64,000 bases of DNA, taken from contig CAZYME010000010.1 in NCBI GenBank assembly GCA_964648115.1, positions 8,731-72,730 on the forward strand, in the 5' to 3' direction. The notes beneath the pieces were generated by a model that did no database searches, had not been told where the DNA came from, and worked only from the letters and a program-made list of their open reading frames with translations. The position numbers and the translations under genes are program-made. The DNA is from CAZYME01 sp964648115 (GTDB lineage Bacteria > Pseudomonadota > Gammaproteobacteria > Legionellales > Legionellaceae). Below, one piece after another: positions 26,078 to 34,755 of the stretch (the first letter of the stretch is position 1; each line of letters begins with the position of its first letter).

Positions 26078-26850
26078 GCAAATTACTAGACGTGGAAACT
26101 AAATTTCAAAACTACTTATTACACTCAAATCCAGACATTTTTAACCATGTCGTTGGCACCTGCAAGGTCCCTGCGGATATCCGCCTAGGTATTTATGAAA
26201 GCGCCTATAGAGCTCGCCTCCACGAGGCTCTCATCGCCACCTATCCTGTATTACAAAACTATCTAGGTTATGAGCAATTTGAAGAGCTTTGTTTTGCCTA
26301 CATCGATGCCCACCCTTCCCCCTTCCGCTCAATCCGCTGGTTTGGTGATCGGCTAGCTGATTTTATGCAAATACATTCACCCTACAAAGAATTCCCTTAC
26401 TTATCCGAACTAGCAAGGCTCGAATGGACCATGGCTCTCGTTTTCGATGCAGCAAACGGCTCTGTTTTACAACTCGAAGACATGCAAAACGTCCCTCCTG
26501 AAGCTTGGATTACCATGCGTTTACACATCCACCCATCCGTACACCGCTTATCTTTATCCTGGAACACCATTCAAATCTGGCAAACCATTACCGACGAGCA
26601 AGCTCCTCCAGAACCCCAACAAAACCCACCAGTAGACTGGCTGTTCTGGCGTAATGAATTAATGAGCCAATTTGCTTCATTATCAGAAGATGAAGCCTGG
26701 GCTATAGATATGGTGATAAAACAATCAACATTCGGTGAGTTATGTGAAGGCCTTTGTCAGTGGATAGATGAACAAAGTGCTGGTATGCATGCAGCTTCTT
26801 TATTGAAAGGTTGGATAACTGCAGGGGTAATTGCTGAGGTAATTGTTTGA
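26074..26850 (+). CDS. bufC: BufC, DUF2063-domain partner of the MNIO
   Basis: A 258-residue protein with an N-terminal DUF2063 domain (IRLGIYESAYRARLHEALIATYPVLQNYLGYEQFEELCFAYI) that recognises the precursor peptide and presents it to BufB. The C-terminal half is the family's variable winged region. Its start overlaps the bufB stop (ATGA), so the two are translationally coupled. With BufB it would modify both BufA-type peptides. Confidence 0.92.
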   Translation: MSKLLDVETKFQNYLLHSNPDIFNHVVGTCKVPADIRLGIYESAYRARLHEALIATYPVLQNYLGYEQFEELCFAYIDAHPSPFRSIRWFGDRLADFMQIHSPYKEFPYLSELARLEWTMALVFDAANGSVLQLEDMQNVPPEAWITMRLHIHPSVHRLSLSWNTIQIWQTITDEQAPPEPQQNPPVDWLFWRNELMSQFASLSEDEAWAIDMVIKQSTFGELCEGLCQWIDEQSAGMHAASLLKGWITAGVIAEVIV

Positions 26851-26932
26851 TATTTAATAACTTTGGTAAATAAAAAATTCTATGTTAGGATAATCCTGCC
26901 AATAAAATTTTATTCAATTAAAGGGAGTTTTT

Positions 26933-27202
26933 ATGAGTACAAAGAAATTGGTTGGAGCCATCGCAACTGCAGCTGCAATAGCATTTGTAATTGCACCTGT
27001 AACATCAACTGTAGCAAATGCAGCCAGCACTAAAGCTCCCTGCTATGGCGTTAACTCATGCAAAGGAAAAAGTGACTGCAAAACTGCTGTCAATGCTTGC
27101 AAAGGCAAAAACAGCTGCAAAGGTACAGGCGTTTCAATGCAAACTGCTAAAAAGTGCGCAAAAATGAAAGGCAGCACTACTCCACCTGCAGCTACAAACT
27201 AA
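26933..27202 (+). CDS. bufA2: BufA2-type cysteine-rich bufferin precursor
   Basis: An 89-residue peptide with a signal sequence (cleavage near VANA-AS, residue 31) and repeated Cys-Lys-Gly units: Cys37, Cys43, Cys49, Cys56, Cys62 and Cys75 in APCYGVNSCKGKSDCK, NACKGKNSCKGTG and KKCAKMKG. This matches the CKGxxxCK pattern of BufA2-type precursors and differs from BufA1. It has its own AT-rich upstream region with a GATAAT -10-like sequence and a good GGGAG ribosome site. A rho-independent terminator follows, closing the locus. Confidence 0.88.
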   Translation: MSTKKLVGAIATAAAIAFVIAPVTSTVANAASTKAPCYGVNSCKGKSDCKTAVNACKGKNSCKGTGVSMQTAKKCAKMKGSTTPPAATN

Positions 27203-27212
27203 TATTTACCAG

Positions 27213-27242
27213 AAAGCATGCTTGAAAAAGCATGCTTTTTTA
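27213..27242 (+). terminator. Rho-independent terminator after bufA2
   Basis: An 11-bp perfect stem AAAGCATGCTT / AAGCATGCTTT with a GAAA tetraloop, followed by TTTTTAG. Confidence 0.85.
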
Positions 27243-27273
27243 GCCTGTGGCACACTGCTTAAGGCCTCGTTGA

Positions 27274-27846
27274 ATGAACAATCCTTTTCATAAAATACTA
27301 CAGATTTATAATGCCGGCTTTCGCCAAAGCACTGACGCTACTTGTGGCCCCGCCTCAATAGCTCTTGCAACGATGGGTTTTGGACTCCCACTCAAACAAG
27401 AATCCGAATGGATAAATAACAATTTTTCAGAGTGGATGCCTGTTGATCAATTTTTAGCTCGAGGAATGGCACTACACGAGCTGCAATTCATTTCCCAGCT
27501 AATTTATGGTGACCACATTGAGGTCGTGACTAGGCGCAGCTTCCCCGAAAATTTACCGATATTTTTGCATGATATACAAAACGCATTTCGAACCATGCGA
27601 TCTGTTGTCATTGTAAATTACCAGCAAGATGACTTTGGATACACTACTCCTCATCCCTCAAAAAATCCCCACTACTCGCCACTTATAGATTGGGATCCAA
27701 TCCAAAATAGCGTTTTAATTGCAGACGTAGACCCGGAGGTAAAAGAGCCCCACTGGGTAGCGGTCGAAGCCATTTTTCAATCAATGAGCCACCATAATCC
27801 AGCCATCAACCTACCCCGAGGTTGGTTAGTACTATATATAAGGTAG
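27274..27846 (+). CDS. Phytochelatin-synthase-like cysteine protease
   Basis: A 190-residue protein matching the phytochelatin synthase catalytic domain. Cys24 lies in STDATCGPASIALATMGFGL, His133 in NPHYSPLIDWD and Asp151 in SVLIADVDPEVKEPHWV. The 18-residue His-Asp spacing equals that of plant PCS and the trailing PHWV block is diagnostic. Bacterial homologues mostly hydrolyse glutathione or its conjugates to gamma-Glu-Cys rather than polymerise it. No signal peptide is seen. It follows the bufferin terminator by about 30 bp. Its stop codon lies in a GTAGGTTGG-family repeat, so the C-terminus may be modified. Confidence 0.82.
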   Translation: MNNPFHKILQIYNAGFRQSTDATCGPASIALATMGFGLPLKQESEWINNNFSEWMPVDQFLARGMALHELQFISQLIYGDHIEVVTRRSFPENLPIFLHDIQNAFRTMRSVVIVNYQQDDFGYTTPHPSKNPHYSPLIDWDPIQNSVLIADVDPEVKEPHWVAVEAIFQSMSHHNPAINLPRGWLVLYIR

Positions 27847-27870
27847 GTTGGGTCATTGACCCAACAGCTA
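27841..27870. repeat. GTAGGTTGG-family palindrome at a gene end
   Basis: TTGGGTCATTGACCCAA (27848-27864) is a near-perfect palindrome preceded by GTAGG. It supplies the TAG stop of the PCS-like gene. Confidence 0.7.
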
Positions 27871-27987
27871 ATCTTGCGCTAAACAATCCATTATGAAACA
27901 ATCTGGAGTCCAATTTGGAACCACAAATTGCTTTAGGATCTATGTCATAAAAACCTTAATAACCAAAGTCTTTTTTAAGGAAAACGC

Positions 27988-28614
27988 ATGAAAACGATTG
28001 AGCAAATTTTAGCTGAATATAAAGAGAAATCTGAAGATCCCAAAAATGAAAATTACAGTCCTCTTCAGTGCGCTGTATATGATGGAGATTACGACGACGT
28101 CCAAGCATTGCTACTTTATTATGATGAGCAAAAGACGACGCTAGCCGAGTTAAGCTATGTTAGCCCTGAAACGAATACCAAAGAAAATATTTTACATGTG
28201 GCAATGAAACATCCTACTATTTTTGAGCTGATTTGTTGGGCCATTACCGAACATGATAGCAAGCTATTTTCCCCTCTTATTCAGCAAGGTGACATCGACG
28301 ACGACACCGTATTTCATCAAATAGCGGAATTCGGAAGAGTTGAAGCCTTGAAACTTTTAATGCCTCATCTATCACAATACGTCGAGCCTGATAAGCTGCA
28401 AGCTGCTTTCAAACACGAAAATAGACATCAAGAAACAGCCTCCGAAATAGCAGAGCATGGGCCTAAATCTACAACAGTCGAAAAATTGGTAGCAGCAAAG
28501 ATTATCACGCAAGAAAATCTAGACAATACCGCTAAAAATCGTGATCAAATTCTAGCAAAATTTAGTGAAATTGCTGCGTCACTTCAATTTGGAGCAAGTG
28601 CACAATGTAGCTGA
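27988..28614 (+). CDS. Degenerate ankyrin-repeat protein, putative effector
   Basis: A 208-residue soluble protein with three recognisable but degenerate ankyrin-like units: YSPLQCAVYDGDYDDVQALLL (in part), ENILHVAMKHPTIFELICW and TVFHQIAEFGRVEALKLLMP. The canonical TPLHxAA motif is eroded. The last 50 residues are helical. There is no signal peptide. An AAGGA ribosome site precedes the ATG. Ankyrin proteins are frequent secreted effectors in intracellular gammaproteobacteria; an effector role is inferred from family and neighbourhood only. Confidence 0.65.
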   Translation: MKTIEQILAEYKEKSEDPKNENYSPLQCAVYDGDYDDVQALLLYYDEQKTTLAELSYVSPETNTKENILHVAMKHPTIFELICWAITEHDSKLFSPLIQQGDIDDDTVFHQIAEFGRVEALKLLMPHLSQYVEPDKLQAAFKHENRHQETASEIAEHGPKSTTVEKLVAAKIITQENLDNTAKNRDQILAKFSEIAASLQFGASAQCS

Positions 28615-28767
28615 ACACAGACAGCCCGCAAGAAACAACGAAAAATGCGGGCTCATTCAACTATGTCCATATATGGTGACAATATTTAAAAATTCGTCAT
28701 ATTTTTTGTATTGAAAACCCTGAAACCCACCATAACAGCCCAAATAAATATCAGACAGGTCTTTATT

Positions 28768-28796
28768 TTGACAATATTTATCCTGTATCCTAGAAT
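28768..28796 (+). promoter_or_regulatory. Strong sigma-70 promoter of the C39-like gene
   Basis: Consensus -35 TTGACA (28768-28773), exactly 17 bp, then TAGAAT (28791-28796), 30 bp ahead of the ATG. Confidence 0.75.
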
Positions 28797-28826
28797 AAAC
28801 ACATAGATTCCATTGCGGAAACACCC

Positions 28827-29570
28827 ATGATTAACTTAACTATCGATACCCAACCTAACGATGAAACCTGCGGCGCGACTTGTTTACACGCAGTCTATCG
28901 CCACTATGGTTTAGATTTACCATTAACTGACATTATAGATTCTGTGGAGCGCTCTATGTCTGGTGGTACATTGAGCTCTCTGTTAGGGAAACATGCGCTA
29001 ATGCAAGGGTTCGACGCAACTATCCTCGTTAACAACATGAAGATATTTGACCCGACATGGTTTAAAAAGAGCCGGGTTTCGCGTGAAATTTTAGCCACGA
29101 AGCTAAAAAGTCAGAATAAATTTAAGCACTCTAAAGGCATAACCCAAGTCACCAAAGGCTACCTAGAGTTTCTAGAACTTGGTGGCAACGTACGGTTTAA
29201 AACCCTTGATGTAAAAACCCTTAAATATTATTTCGATCAAAAAATTCCACTTTTGACAGGCCTAAGCTCAACCTACCTCTATAGAAGCTCCCGCGAATGC
29301 TTCACGTCCGACGGAGAATCGTATTTCGACGACATCCAAGGTGAACCATGCGGACATTTCGTAGTGTTATGTGGCTATGATGAACACCACAAACTGATTG
29401 TAGTAGCAGATCCTTTCAGAAAAAATCCTTTTACCAACGATAACTACTACAAAGTAAGCAGCACCCGTATCATCAACGCCATTTTACTAGGCGTTCTCAC
29501 TTTTGACGCCACCTTACTTATCATTGAACCCAAACAAGAATCACCTCTAGAGCATGATGACGAAACGTAG
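28827..29570 (+). CDS. C39-like cysteine peptidase family protein
   Basis: A 247-residue papain-fold protein. Cys15 is in PNDETCGATCLHAVYRHYG, His177 in EPCGHFVVLCGYD and Asp195 in IVVADPF, the C39-like order and spacing. No transporter or leader-peptide partner is nearby, so it is not a classic bacteriocin exporter peptidase. Related stand-alone C39-like proteins are often found beside ATP-grasp (RimK-like) enzymes, and here an ATP-grasp gene converges on it 61 bp away. The two may act on the same small peptide or amide; the substrate is unknown. Confidence 0.8.
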   Translation: MINLTIDTQPNDETCGATCLHAVYRHYGLDLPLTDIIDSVERSMSGGTLSSLLGKHALMQGFDATILVNNMKIFDPTWFKKSRVSREILATKLKSQNKFKHSKGITQVTKGYLEFLELGGNVRFKTLDVKTLKYYFDQKIPLLTGLSSTYLYRSSRECFTSDGESYFDDIQGEPCGHFVVLCGYDEHHKLIVVADPFRKNPFTNDNYYKVSSTRIINAILLGVLTFDATLLIIEPKQESPLEHDDET

Positions 29571-29631
29571 TTCTAGGTTGCCACCGCAAGCAGGAATAGC
29601 ATGAATTGATAAGGTGAATATATCAATGATA

Positions 29632-30900
29632 CTATGCCATTTGCACTGGCTGGTCGGTAATTATATTATCCGCTTTAACATGTAGTATTTTATAGTTCTT
29701 CAAAAACTCGAATGCTGTGTCTATTTTTTTATACGATTCGTCCCAAAAAATAATACTGCAGGAAATATCCAACAAATTTTGAGCCTGATCTAGCTTGTCC
29801 CCTGGCTTTACAAACTCAATGAATTCATTAGCTATATCAAGATCAGGCGGCATTAACTCCACCACAGTACCTTTTATTTTCGGAAAATTTAAAAAACCGG
29901 CATAAATATCTTTATTTGCAATATTTAAATCATCAATTAATCCCATCTGGATTAGAAAGTTTGTTTCTTCAATATTAAGATCAAATAGTTTTTCATACAC
30001 CTTTGTAATAAGTGCACCACCTGTTCGCGCACCGACCTCAAGGAAAATGAATTCTTGCGTTTTCCTATCTAAAAAAGCTTCCAAATGATACGCACCTGAG
30101 GGGCAATCTAATTTTTTGAATACTTTTTCACAAAAAGACTTTAAAGCGTTAAATTGTTGCTGATCTATAATTGGGATACTACCGACAGGTTTTCCATCAA
30201 AAAATCTTGAGAGCGCAAAGCTGCATTTGCCTATCATAAAGAATTTTACAGCACCATTAATAATCATTGCATCACAATGAAATAATTCACCATCAATAAA
30301 TTCATCAATTTCAAATTCATAGGGGTGGGCGATAATCCTATCTGCGACAGTTGTAAGTATGTCTAGGTTGGGGATGAAATGAGTCTCGACACTACTGACA
30401 AGATCTATAGGTTTAGCAAACATTGGGAAACCCAGTTTGCCTATAAGCTCTGCAAGATAAGAATCTTTATTCTTTAGATATTGGGATTTATCAAATTTGA
30501 TGTATTTAGGCATTCTAACAACATCACCCAACCTATCTTTTGATATTACTTTGTTTACAAATGGCAATAAAACATCAGCCAAATGACCATGAATCCCATA
30601 TTTCTCACGAAGGCTAGCGCATACCAACTGTGTACTATCTTCATTTGTTAACAACCTAATATTCTGTGCGCCATAGGTAGCAACATACGAAGATACTATT
30701 TCATCAACTTCATCAAAGTCTATTTGATGAAAATCCCTGGAAATTTGGTGAATTGCATCAAAGCAGGAGCGATTCGCGGTGCTCAATTCATTTAAGCAAT
30801 AAGGGCTACCAATCAAAACCATTTTTTGATCAGCGCGGTGGCGTAATTTTGAAAAGTCACATTTGATATATACAACGTTATATAAAAATATGTCTACCAT
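29632..30900 (-). CDS. ATP-grasp family ligase, substrate unknown
   Basis: A 422-residue ATP-grasp protein. The ATP-binding region holds FPMFAKPIDLVSSVETH, and the metal-binding end is FIFLEVGARTGGALIT, with Glu and Arg positioned as in carboxylate-amine ligases. Its N-terminal preATP-grasp domain is unusual. It resembles stand-alone peptide or amino-acid ligases, not carbamoyl-phosphate or biotin carboxylases. ATG 30900 with GAGGAA just upstream is preferred over an in-frame start at 30945. It converges on the C39-like gene and diverges from the histidine kinase. Confidence 0.82.
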   Translation of the reverse strand: MVDIFLYNVVYIKCDFSKLRHRADQKMVLIGSPYCLNELSTANRSCFDAIHQISRDFHQIDFDEVDEIVSSYVATYGAQNIRLLTNEDSTQLVCASLREKYGIHGHLADVLLPFVNKVISKDRLGDVVRMPKYIKFDKSQYLKNKDSYLAELIGKLGFPMFAKPIDLVSSVETHFIPNLDILTTVADRIIAHPYEFEIDEFIDGELFHCDAMIINGAVKFFMIGKCSFALSRFFDGKPVGSIPIIDQQQFNALKSFCEKVFKKLDCPSGAYHLEAFLDRKTQEFIFLEVGARTGGALITKVYEKLFDLNIEETNFLIQMGLIDDLNIANKDIYAGFLNFPKIKGTVVELMPPDLDIANEFIEFVKPGDKLDQAQNLLDISCSIIFWDESYKKIDTAFEFLKNYKILHVKADNIITDQPVQMA

Positions 30901-30996
30901 TTCTTCCTCACACTGTTTTCTGATGGTGTTAATTATTGTAACCACACATAAGAGGTGTAATATTAATTGAACACAAGATAGCAGGCACTATACCAT

Positions 30997-33135
30997 ATGC
31001 GCATAAAATATCCAAAAATGAAAAACTATGATGAAATACTTGAAATATTATTCAATGTGATGCCCTACGTGTTCTGGAAGGACCGAGCAGGAAAGTACTT
31101 GGGAGGTAATTTAAATCAAGCAAAAAATTTAGGTTTCAAGTCACCAGAGGAGTTTGTAGGTAAGACTATTTTTGAAATCTTAAAAGATAAAAGCTCCGCT
31201 AGCTTGATTGATGAGGTCGATAATAAGGTAATGAACGAAAATATTACGCTTATTGAAGAAGAAAAAATTGTCGCTCCAAATGGTGAAAAAACATACTCCT
31301 CCCAGAAGTCGCCCATATATGATGATAATGGCAATGTTATTGGCATGATCGGATTTGCCATGGACGTGACAGAAATAAAGAGACAAGAAGAGTTGGCAAG
31401 AAATGAAAGGGACAGCCTAGCAATACTTGCCGCCCAAAAAGAAGCCGCAAATCACGCTAAAACTGAATTCATTTCTAATATGAGCCACGATATTCGTACT
31501 CCGCTAGGTGGCATTGTTGGTATGGCTCAGCTTTTAGAAGAAAATGCCCTCACCCCTGAGCAAAAACAATATGCTCGTTGGGTATATCAAAGTGGTGAGC
31601 AGTTGTTAAATATGCTAAATGGTATTTTAGATGTGGTGTCAGCGGATAATGCTAATGAGCATGATATTCACAAAGAGACGTTTGAGCTTCGTGATTGTAT
31701 CAATGATATTGTTCAGCTTGAGTTGCCGACGACTACATTAAAAAAACTTGATTTGAATATCAAGATTGATGAGAAGGCTCCTGTATTTATTATTAGTGAT
31801 CGCACCAAAATTCACCGTATTTTGTTAAACCTGCTGGGTAATGCGATTAAATTTACTGAAAAAGGGCAAGTGAATATTGAGGTTGATTGCCTGGAGAAAT
31901 CTAAAAATATTGCACTGATTCGCTTTGGTGTTAAAGATACTGGGATTGGGATCCCTCCTGATGTTCAAGAAAAGGTATTCGACCGATTTTTTCGTGCATC
32001 CCCCTCTTATAAAGGTGTATATACAGGGCATGGTGTGGGCCTCCACATTGCCCAATCTTATGCAAAATTATTGGGTAGTACGATTAAATTAGAAAGCAAG
32101 GTTGGGGTTGGTACTACTTTTTATTTTGACATGTCGTGTAAAATTGGTAAGCCTGTTGCTTCAAAATCGACGCACTCAGCTTCCAGCTCTATAAACGATT
32201 TGCATCATCCAGTAAAAGAACCGCTTTTGAATCAGACTCAAAATTCCACGGATAATGCACCATATATCTTATTAGTGGAGGATAACGAGATTGCGCGACA
32301 TATGGTTGAATCTATTGCAGCTAAGGCTGGTTGTCGGTTTATGTCTGCTTCTGATGGGGAACAGGCATTGGAGTTGGCGCGGTCAAATGAGTTTGATCTT
32401 ATTCTCACTGATGTGGGGCTGCCGGGTATCTCGGGGCATGAGTTGACTCGCCTAGTTCGTAAAGATGAGGTTGCACTTCATAAAAATCCTGTGCCTATTG
32501 TCGGTTTAACAGCTCATGGACGTGCGAATGAGAGAGGGTTTAAATCTGGGATGAATGGTGTATTTACTAAGCCAATTAACTTAACAACGTTACGAAAAAT
32601 ACTTAATCAATTTTTATCGGGCGATGTAGCAACATCTCTGGATACCAAGATCGAATCTCGGGACGCGGATACAGATGCCGGTATCGGGGACGGTAATAAA
32701 CTGCTATCAATGGCTGCTATGGATTCGACCTCTGGATCTCCAAGGCTAGGACTAGATTTACCTGATAATGAAAAAGAGCTGTTTCAACTTGATCAATTTT
32801 CCGTTCTTGATATCAATAGCGCCATTGAAAGAATAGGCAGCGAAAAATTGCTGCGTGAAATGCTTCAACTTATGTTGGATAAGGCGATACCAGAAGACAT
32901 ACAAACTATCAAAAAAGCCTATAAAGCTAATGATTGGGAGCTTGTTGAGAAAACAGCGCACCGGATGAAAGGAGGCGCTATTTATTGTGGGACAATAAAG
33001 CTGCAGTATGCTTGTCAATATCTTGAGCGCTATCGAAAAGCAGGGCATTCATTGGAGTTAAATGCATTATATAAGCAGTTAATGCAAGTGGCTGAGGAAA
33101 CTATAGAATGCATTAAGCATTGGTTGGGCGAATAA
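30997..33135 (+). CDS. Hybrid sensor histidine kinase (PAS-HisKA-HATPase-REC-HPt)
   Basis: A 712-residue cytoplasmic hybrid kinase without membrane helices. The order is a PAS domain (about 10-130, ending GMIGFAMDVTEI), HisKA with the phospho-His in ISNMSHDIRTPLGGIVG (about 160-225), HATPase with the N box NLLGNAIKFTEKG, G1 DTGIGIPP and G2 GHGVGLHIA (about 270-385), a receiver with Asp in LILTDVGLPG (about 425-545), and an HPt with His in TAHRMKGGA (about 620-705). A full phosphorelay lies in one protein; the response regulator is not in this window. The signal is probably soluble. Its last codons and stop lie in a GTAGGTTGG-type repeat. Confidence 0.95.
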   Translation: MRIKYPKMKNYDEILEILFNVMPYVFWKDRAGKYLGGNLNQAKNLGFKSPEEFVGKTIFEILKDKSSASLIDEVDNKVMNENITLIEEEKIVAPNGEKTYSSQKSPIYDDNGNVIGMIGFAMDVTEIKRQEELARNERDSLAILAAQKEAANHAKTEFISNMSHDIRTPLGGIVGMAQLLEENALTPEQKQYARWVYQSGEQLLNMLNGILDVVSADNANEHDIHKETFELRDCINDIVQLELPTTTLKKLDLNIKIDEKAPVFIISDRTKIHRILLNLLGNAIKFTEKGQVNIEVDCLEKSKNIALIRFGVKDTGIGIPPDVQEKVFDRFFRASPSYKGVYTGHGVGLHIAQSYAKLLGSTIKLESKVGVGTTFYFDMSCKIGKPVASKSTHSASSSINDLHHPVKEPLLNQTQNSTDNAPYILLVEDNEIARHMVESIAAKAGCRFMSASDGEQALELARSNEFDLILTDVGLPGISGHELTRLVRKDEVALHKNPVPIVGLTAHGRANERGFKSGMNGVFTKPINLTTLRKILNQFLSGDVATSLDTKIESRDADTDAGIGDGNKLLSMAAMDSTSGSPRLGLDLPDNEKELFQLDQFSVLDINSAIERIGSEKLLREMLQLMLDKAIPEDIQTIKKAYKANDWELVEKTAHRMKGGAIYCGTIKLQYACQYLERYRKAGHSLELNALYKQLMQVAEETIECIKHWLGE

Positions 33136-33148
33136 CGCCAACCTACTT
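33120..33148. repeat. GTAGGTTGG-family fragment over the kinase stop
   Basis: GTTGGGCGAATAACGCCAAC is palindromic, ends CCTACTTTT like other family members, and contains the TAA stop of the hybrid kinase. Confidence 0.6.
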
Positions 33149-33199
33149 TTAACTAGCTGTTCTTTGTGGGGGTTTATTATTCAATAGTTGGGAGGCAAA

Positions 33200-33320
33200 C
33201 TACTCACGGTACAGAGCACCTAAGACTGTTGCTTTTTCAGCCATCATTTCACTTGGTTCTGCCCCAGGGTACCGCTGTTACTAGTCAGCATTGAAGATCT
33301 CGAGATGGCCTGGGTTTGTA
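33200..33320 (-). pseudogene. Possible decayed IS3-type transposase fragment
   Basis: Read on the minus strand with two stops, the sequence gives HLEIFNAD, then RYPGAEPSEMMAEKATVLGALYRE. The first part recalls the IFNTDQG block around the second catalytic aspartate of IS3-family transposases, and the second recalls an OrfA-like helical segment. The fragment is short and the order odd, so this is tentative. Confidence 0.25.
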
Positions 33321-33349
33321 AAAATTTCATTTAATCGTTCAGCGGGGTT

Positions 33350-33423
33350 GTGATCCCGCATTCCGCTTCACTCCATAGAGGCTATATTGATTTGATTTTT
33401 TCGTGTTTATTTGAGAATTCTGT
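33350..33423. repeat. Left copy of a 74-bp direct repeat flanking the dprE-like pair
   Basis: GTGATCCCGCATTCCGCTTC through GAATTCTGT; a second copy with fewer than ten differences lies at 35468-35540 in the same orientation. The first 40 bp belong to the dispersed CCCGCATTCCGC family; the AT-rich second half is shared only by these two copies. Confidence 0.8.
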
Positions 33424-33462
33424 GCGAGACTATGGAAGGATTTTTTTCTTGATATTGAGCCT

Positions 33463-34755
33463 ATGCAACGTAAAAAACAGCCATTTTCGAATTTTAGTCG
33501 GGCTATTAAAACAATGGCCCATAGCGTTCGTCCGGATAATGAGGAGCAGCTCTCTAAAATTTTTATGATGCATAATGGTGATTTGCTCGTGCGTGGGAAT
33601 GGGCTAAGTTATAGTGATTGCTGTGTAAATCATAAGGGCATGATTATTGAAACTAGTCGTTTAAATAATATGCTTTCTTTTGATACAACGACTGGAATCG
33701 TTGTATGTCAGGGTGCGGTAACATTTTCTGATTTGTTTTTACTGGATCCAAAATTCATCCCCCCTGTTTTACCCGGCACTATGCATGCCACTGTCGCTGG
33801 TGGTGTGGCTAATGATGTTCATGGCAAAAATAACCCGCATGCAGGCACATTTGGGGATCATATTGAGTGGATTGAATTGCAGCTCAGCGATAAAACGCTG
33901 AGATGTAGTCCTACAGAAAATAAAGCGCTTTTTCATGCAACGATAGCCGGTTTGGGTTTGACGGGGATGATTAAAAGAGTAGCTATCCGGTTGCGTAAAG
34001 CTTCGCGTTTTGTAGCTAAACAAACAAGGAAATTTACTTCCCTCTCTGAGCTTTTACATTATATGCAAGTTGAAGGTCTGCAATATGATTATCAGGTGGC
34101 TTGGCTGGATTTGCTGAATCAACCACGCGCCCTACTTTCGCTAGCTCAGCATGTAGCAAATAATGATAAAGCTATCCAAGGCCCTAAACGCCGATATACC
34201 GTGCCTAATTTGCCTGCGCGGTTTATCAATCATGCTGTAATGAAGCAATTTAATCGCTTTTATTATCAAAAAGCGAGTCTTGATATACAACACTTACCGC
34301 TCTGGCAATTTAATAATCCGCTGGATGCTATTAACCATTGGAATCGTTGGTATGGGAAAAAGGGGTTATTACAGTTTCAGGCTGTGTTTGATGAGGAGAA
34401 TGCTAGTACTACGCTGGAATCTTTATTAGCGATTATCCGTTCTCATCGAGCGACACCAACGCTTGCTGTTTTAAAATATTTTACGGAAGCTGGGCCTGGG
34501 TTGTTGTCGTTTGCCAAACCAGGGTTTACTTTAGCGATTGATTTTATCCACAATCAGCAAGCACGTCTCGCGATTACTGCTATGAACGAGCTTATTGCCT
34601 CATTGAAGGGAAAAATATATCTCGCAAAAGATTTGCTCTTGAGCCGTGAGCAATTCACTAAGATGTACCCTAAACACGATAAATTTTGTGATATTTTGGC
34701 CGCCCATGATAGTCCAATGAGCTCTGATCTTAGTAAAAGGTTGTTAAATAAATGA
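33463..34755 (+). CDS. DprE1-like FAD-binding oxidoreductase
   Basis: A 430-residue FAD-linked oxidase of the decaprenylphosphoryl-ribose oxidase (DprE1) type. The PP-loop lies in LLVRGNGLSYSDCCVN, with LPGTMHATVAGGVANDVHGK and NPHAGTFGDHIEWIEL, the conserved flavin-contact segments, and a C-terminal substrate domain. In mycobacteria DprE1 and DprE2 epimerise decaprenyl-phospho-ribose to arabinose for cell-wall arabinan. In gammaproteobacteria such pairs appear in surface-glycan loci; the sugar here is unknown. The stop overlaps the start of the SDR partner (ATGA). Confidence 0.88.
   Translation: MQRKKQPFSNFSRAIKTMAHSVRPDNEEQLSKIFMMHNGDLLVRGNGLSYSDCCVNHKGMIIETSRLNNMLSFDTTTGIVVCQGAVTFSDLFLLDPKFIPPVLPGTMHATVAGGVANDVHGKNNPHAGTFGDHIEWIELQLSDKTLRCSPTENKALFHATIAGLGLTGMIKRVAIRLRKASRFVAKQTRKFTSLSELLHYMQVEGLQYDYQVAWLDLLNQPRALLSLAQHVANNDKAIQGPKRRYTVPNLPARFINHAVMKQFNRFYYQKASLDIQHLPLWQFNNPLDAINHWNRWYGKKGLLQFQAVFDEENASTTLESLLAIIRSHRATPTLAVLKYFTEAGPGLLSFAKPGFTLAIDFIHNQQARLAITAMNELIASLKGKIYLAKDLLLSREQFTKMYPKHDKFCDILAAHDSPMSSDLSKRLLNK

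Larger units (their letters stand above)
33136..33462. other. Gene-free interval with repeat and possible IS relic
   Basis: A 327-bp gap between the kinase and the FAD oxidoreductase. From the left it holds the end of a GTAGGTTGG repeat, about 120 bp of possibly decayed coding sequence (see 33200-33320) and a 74-bp segment (33350-33423) repeated at 35468-35540. I see no intact gene. Confidence 0.6.

Noticed and set aside
28621..28660. AGCCCGCA...TGCGGGCT hairpin after the ankyrin gene as a rho-independent terminator
   Set aside because: The loop is about 15 nt and there is no T-run after the stem, so I did not annotate a terminator.
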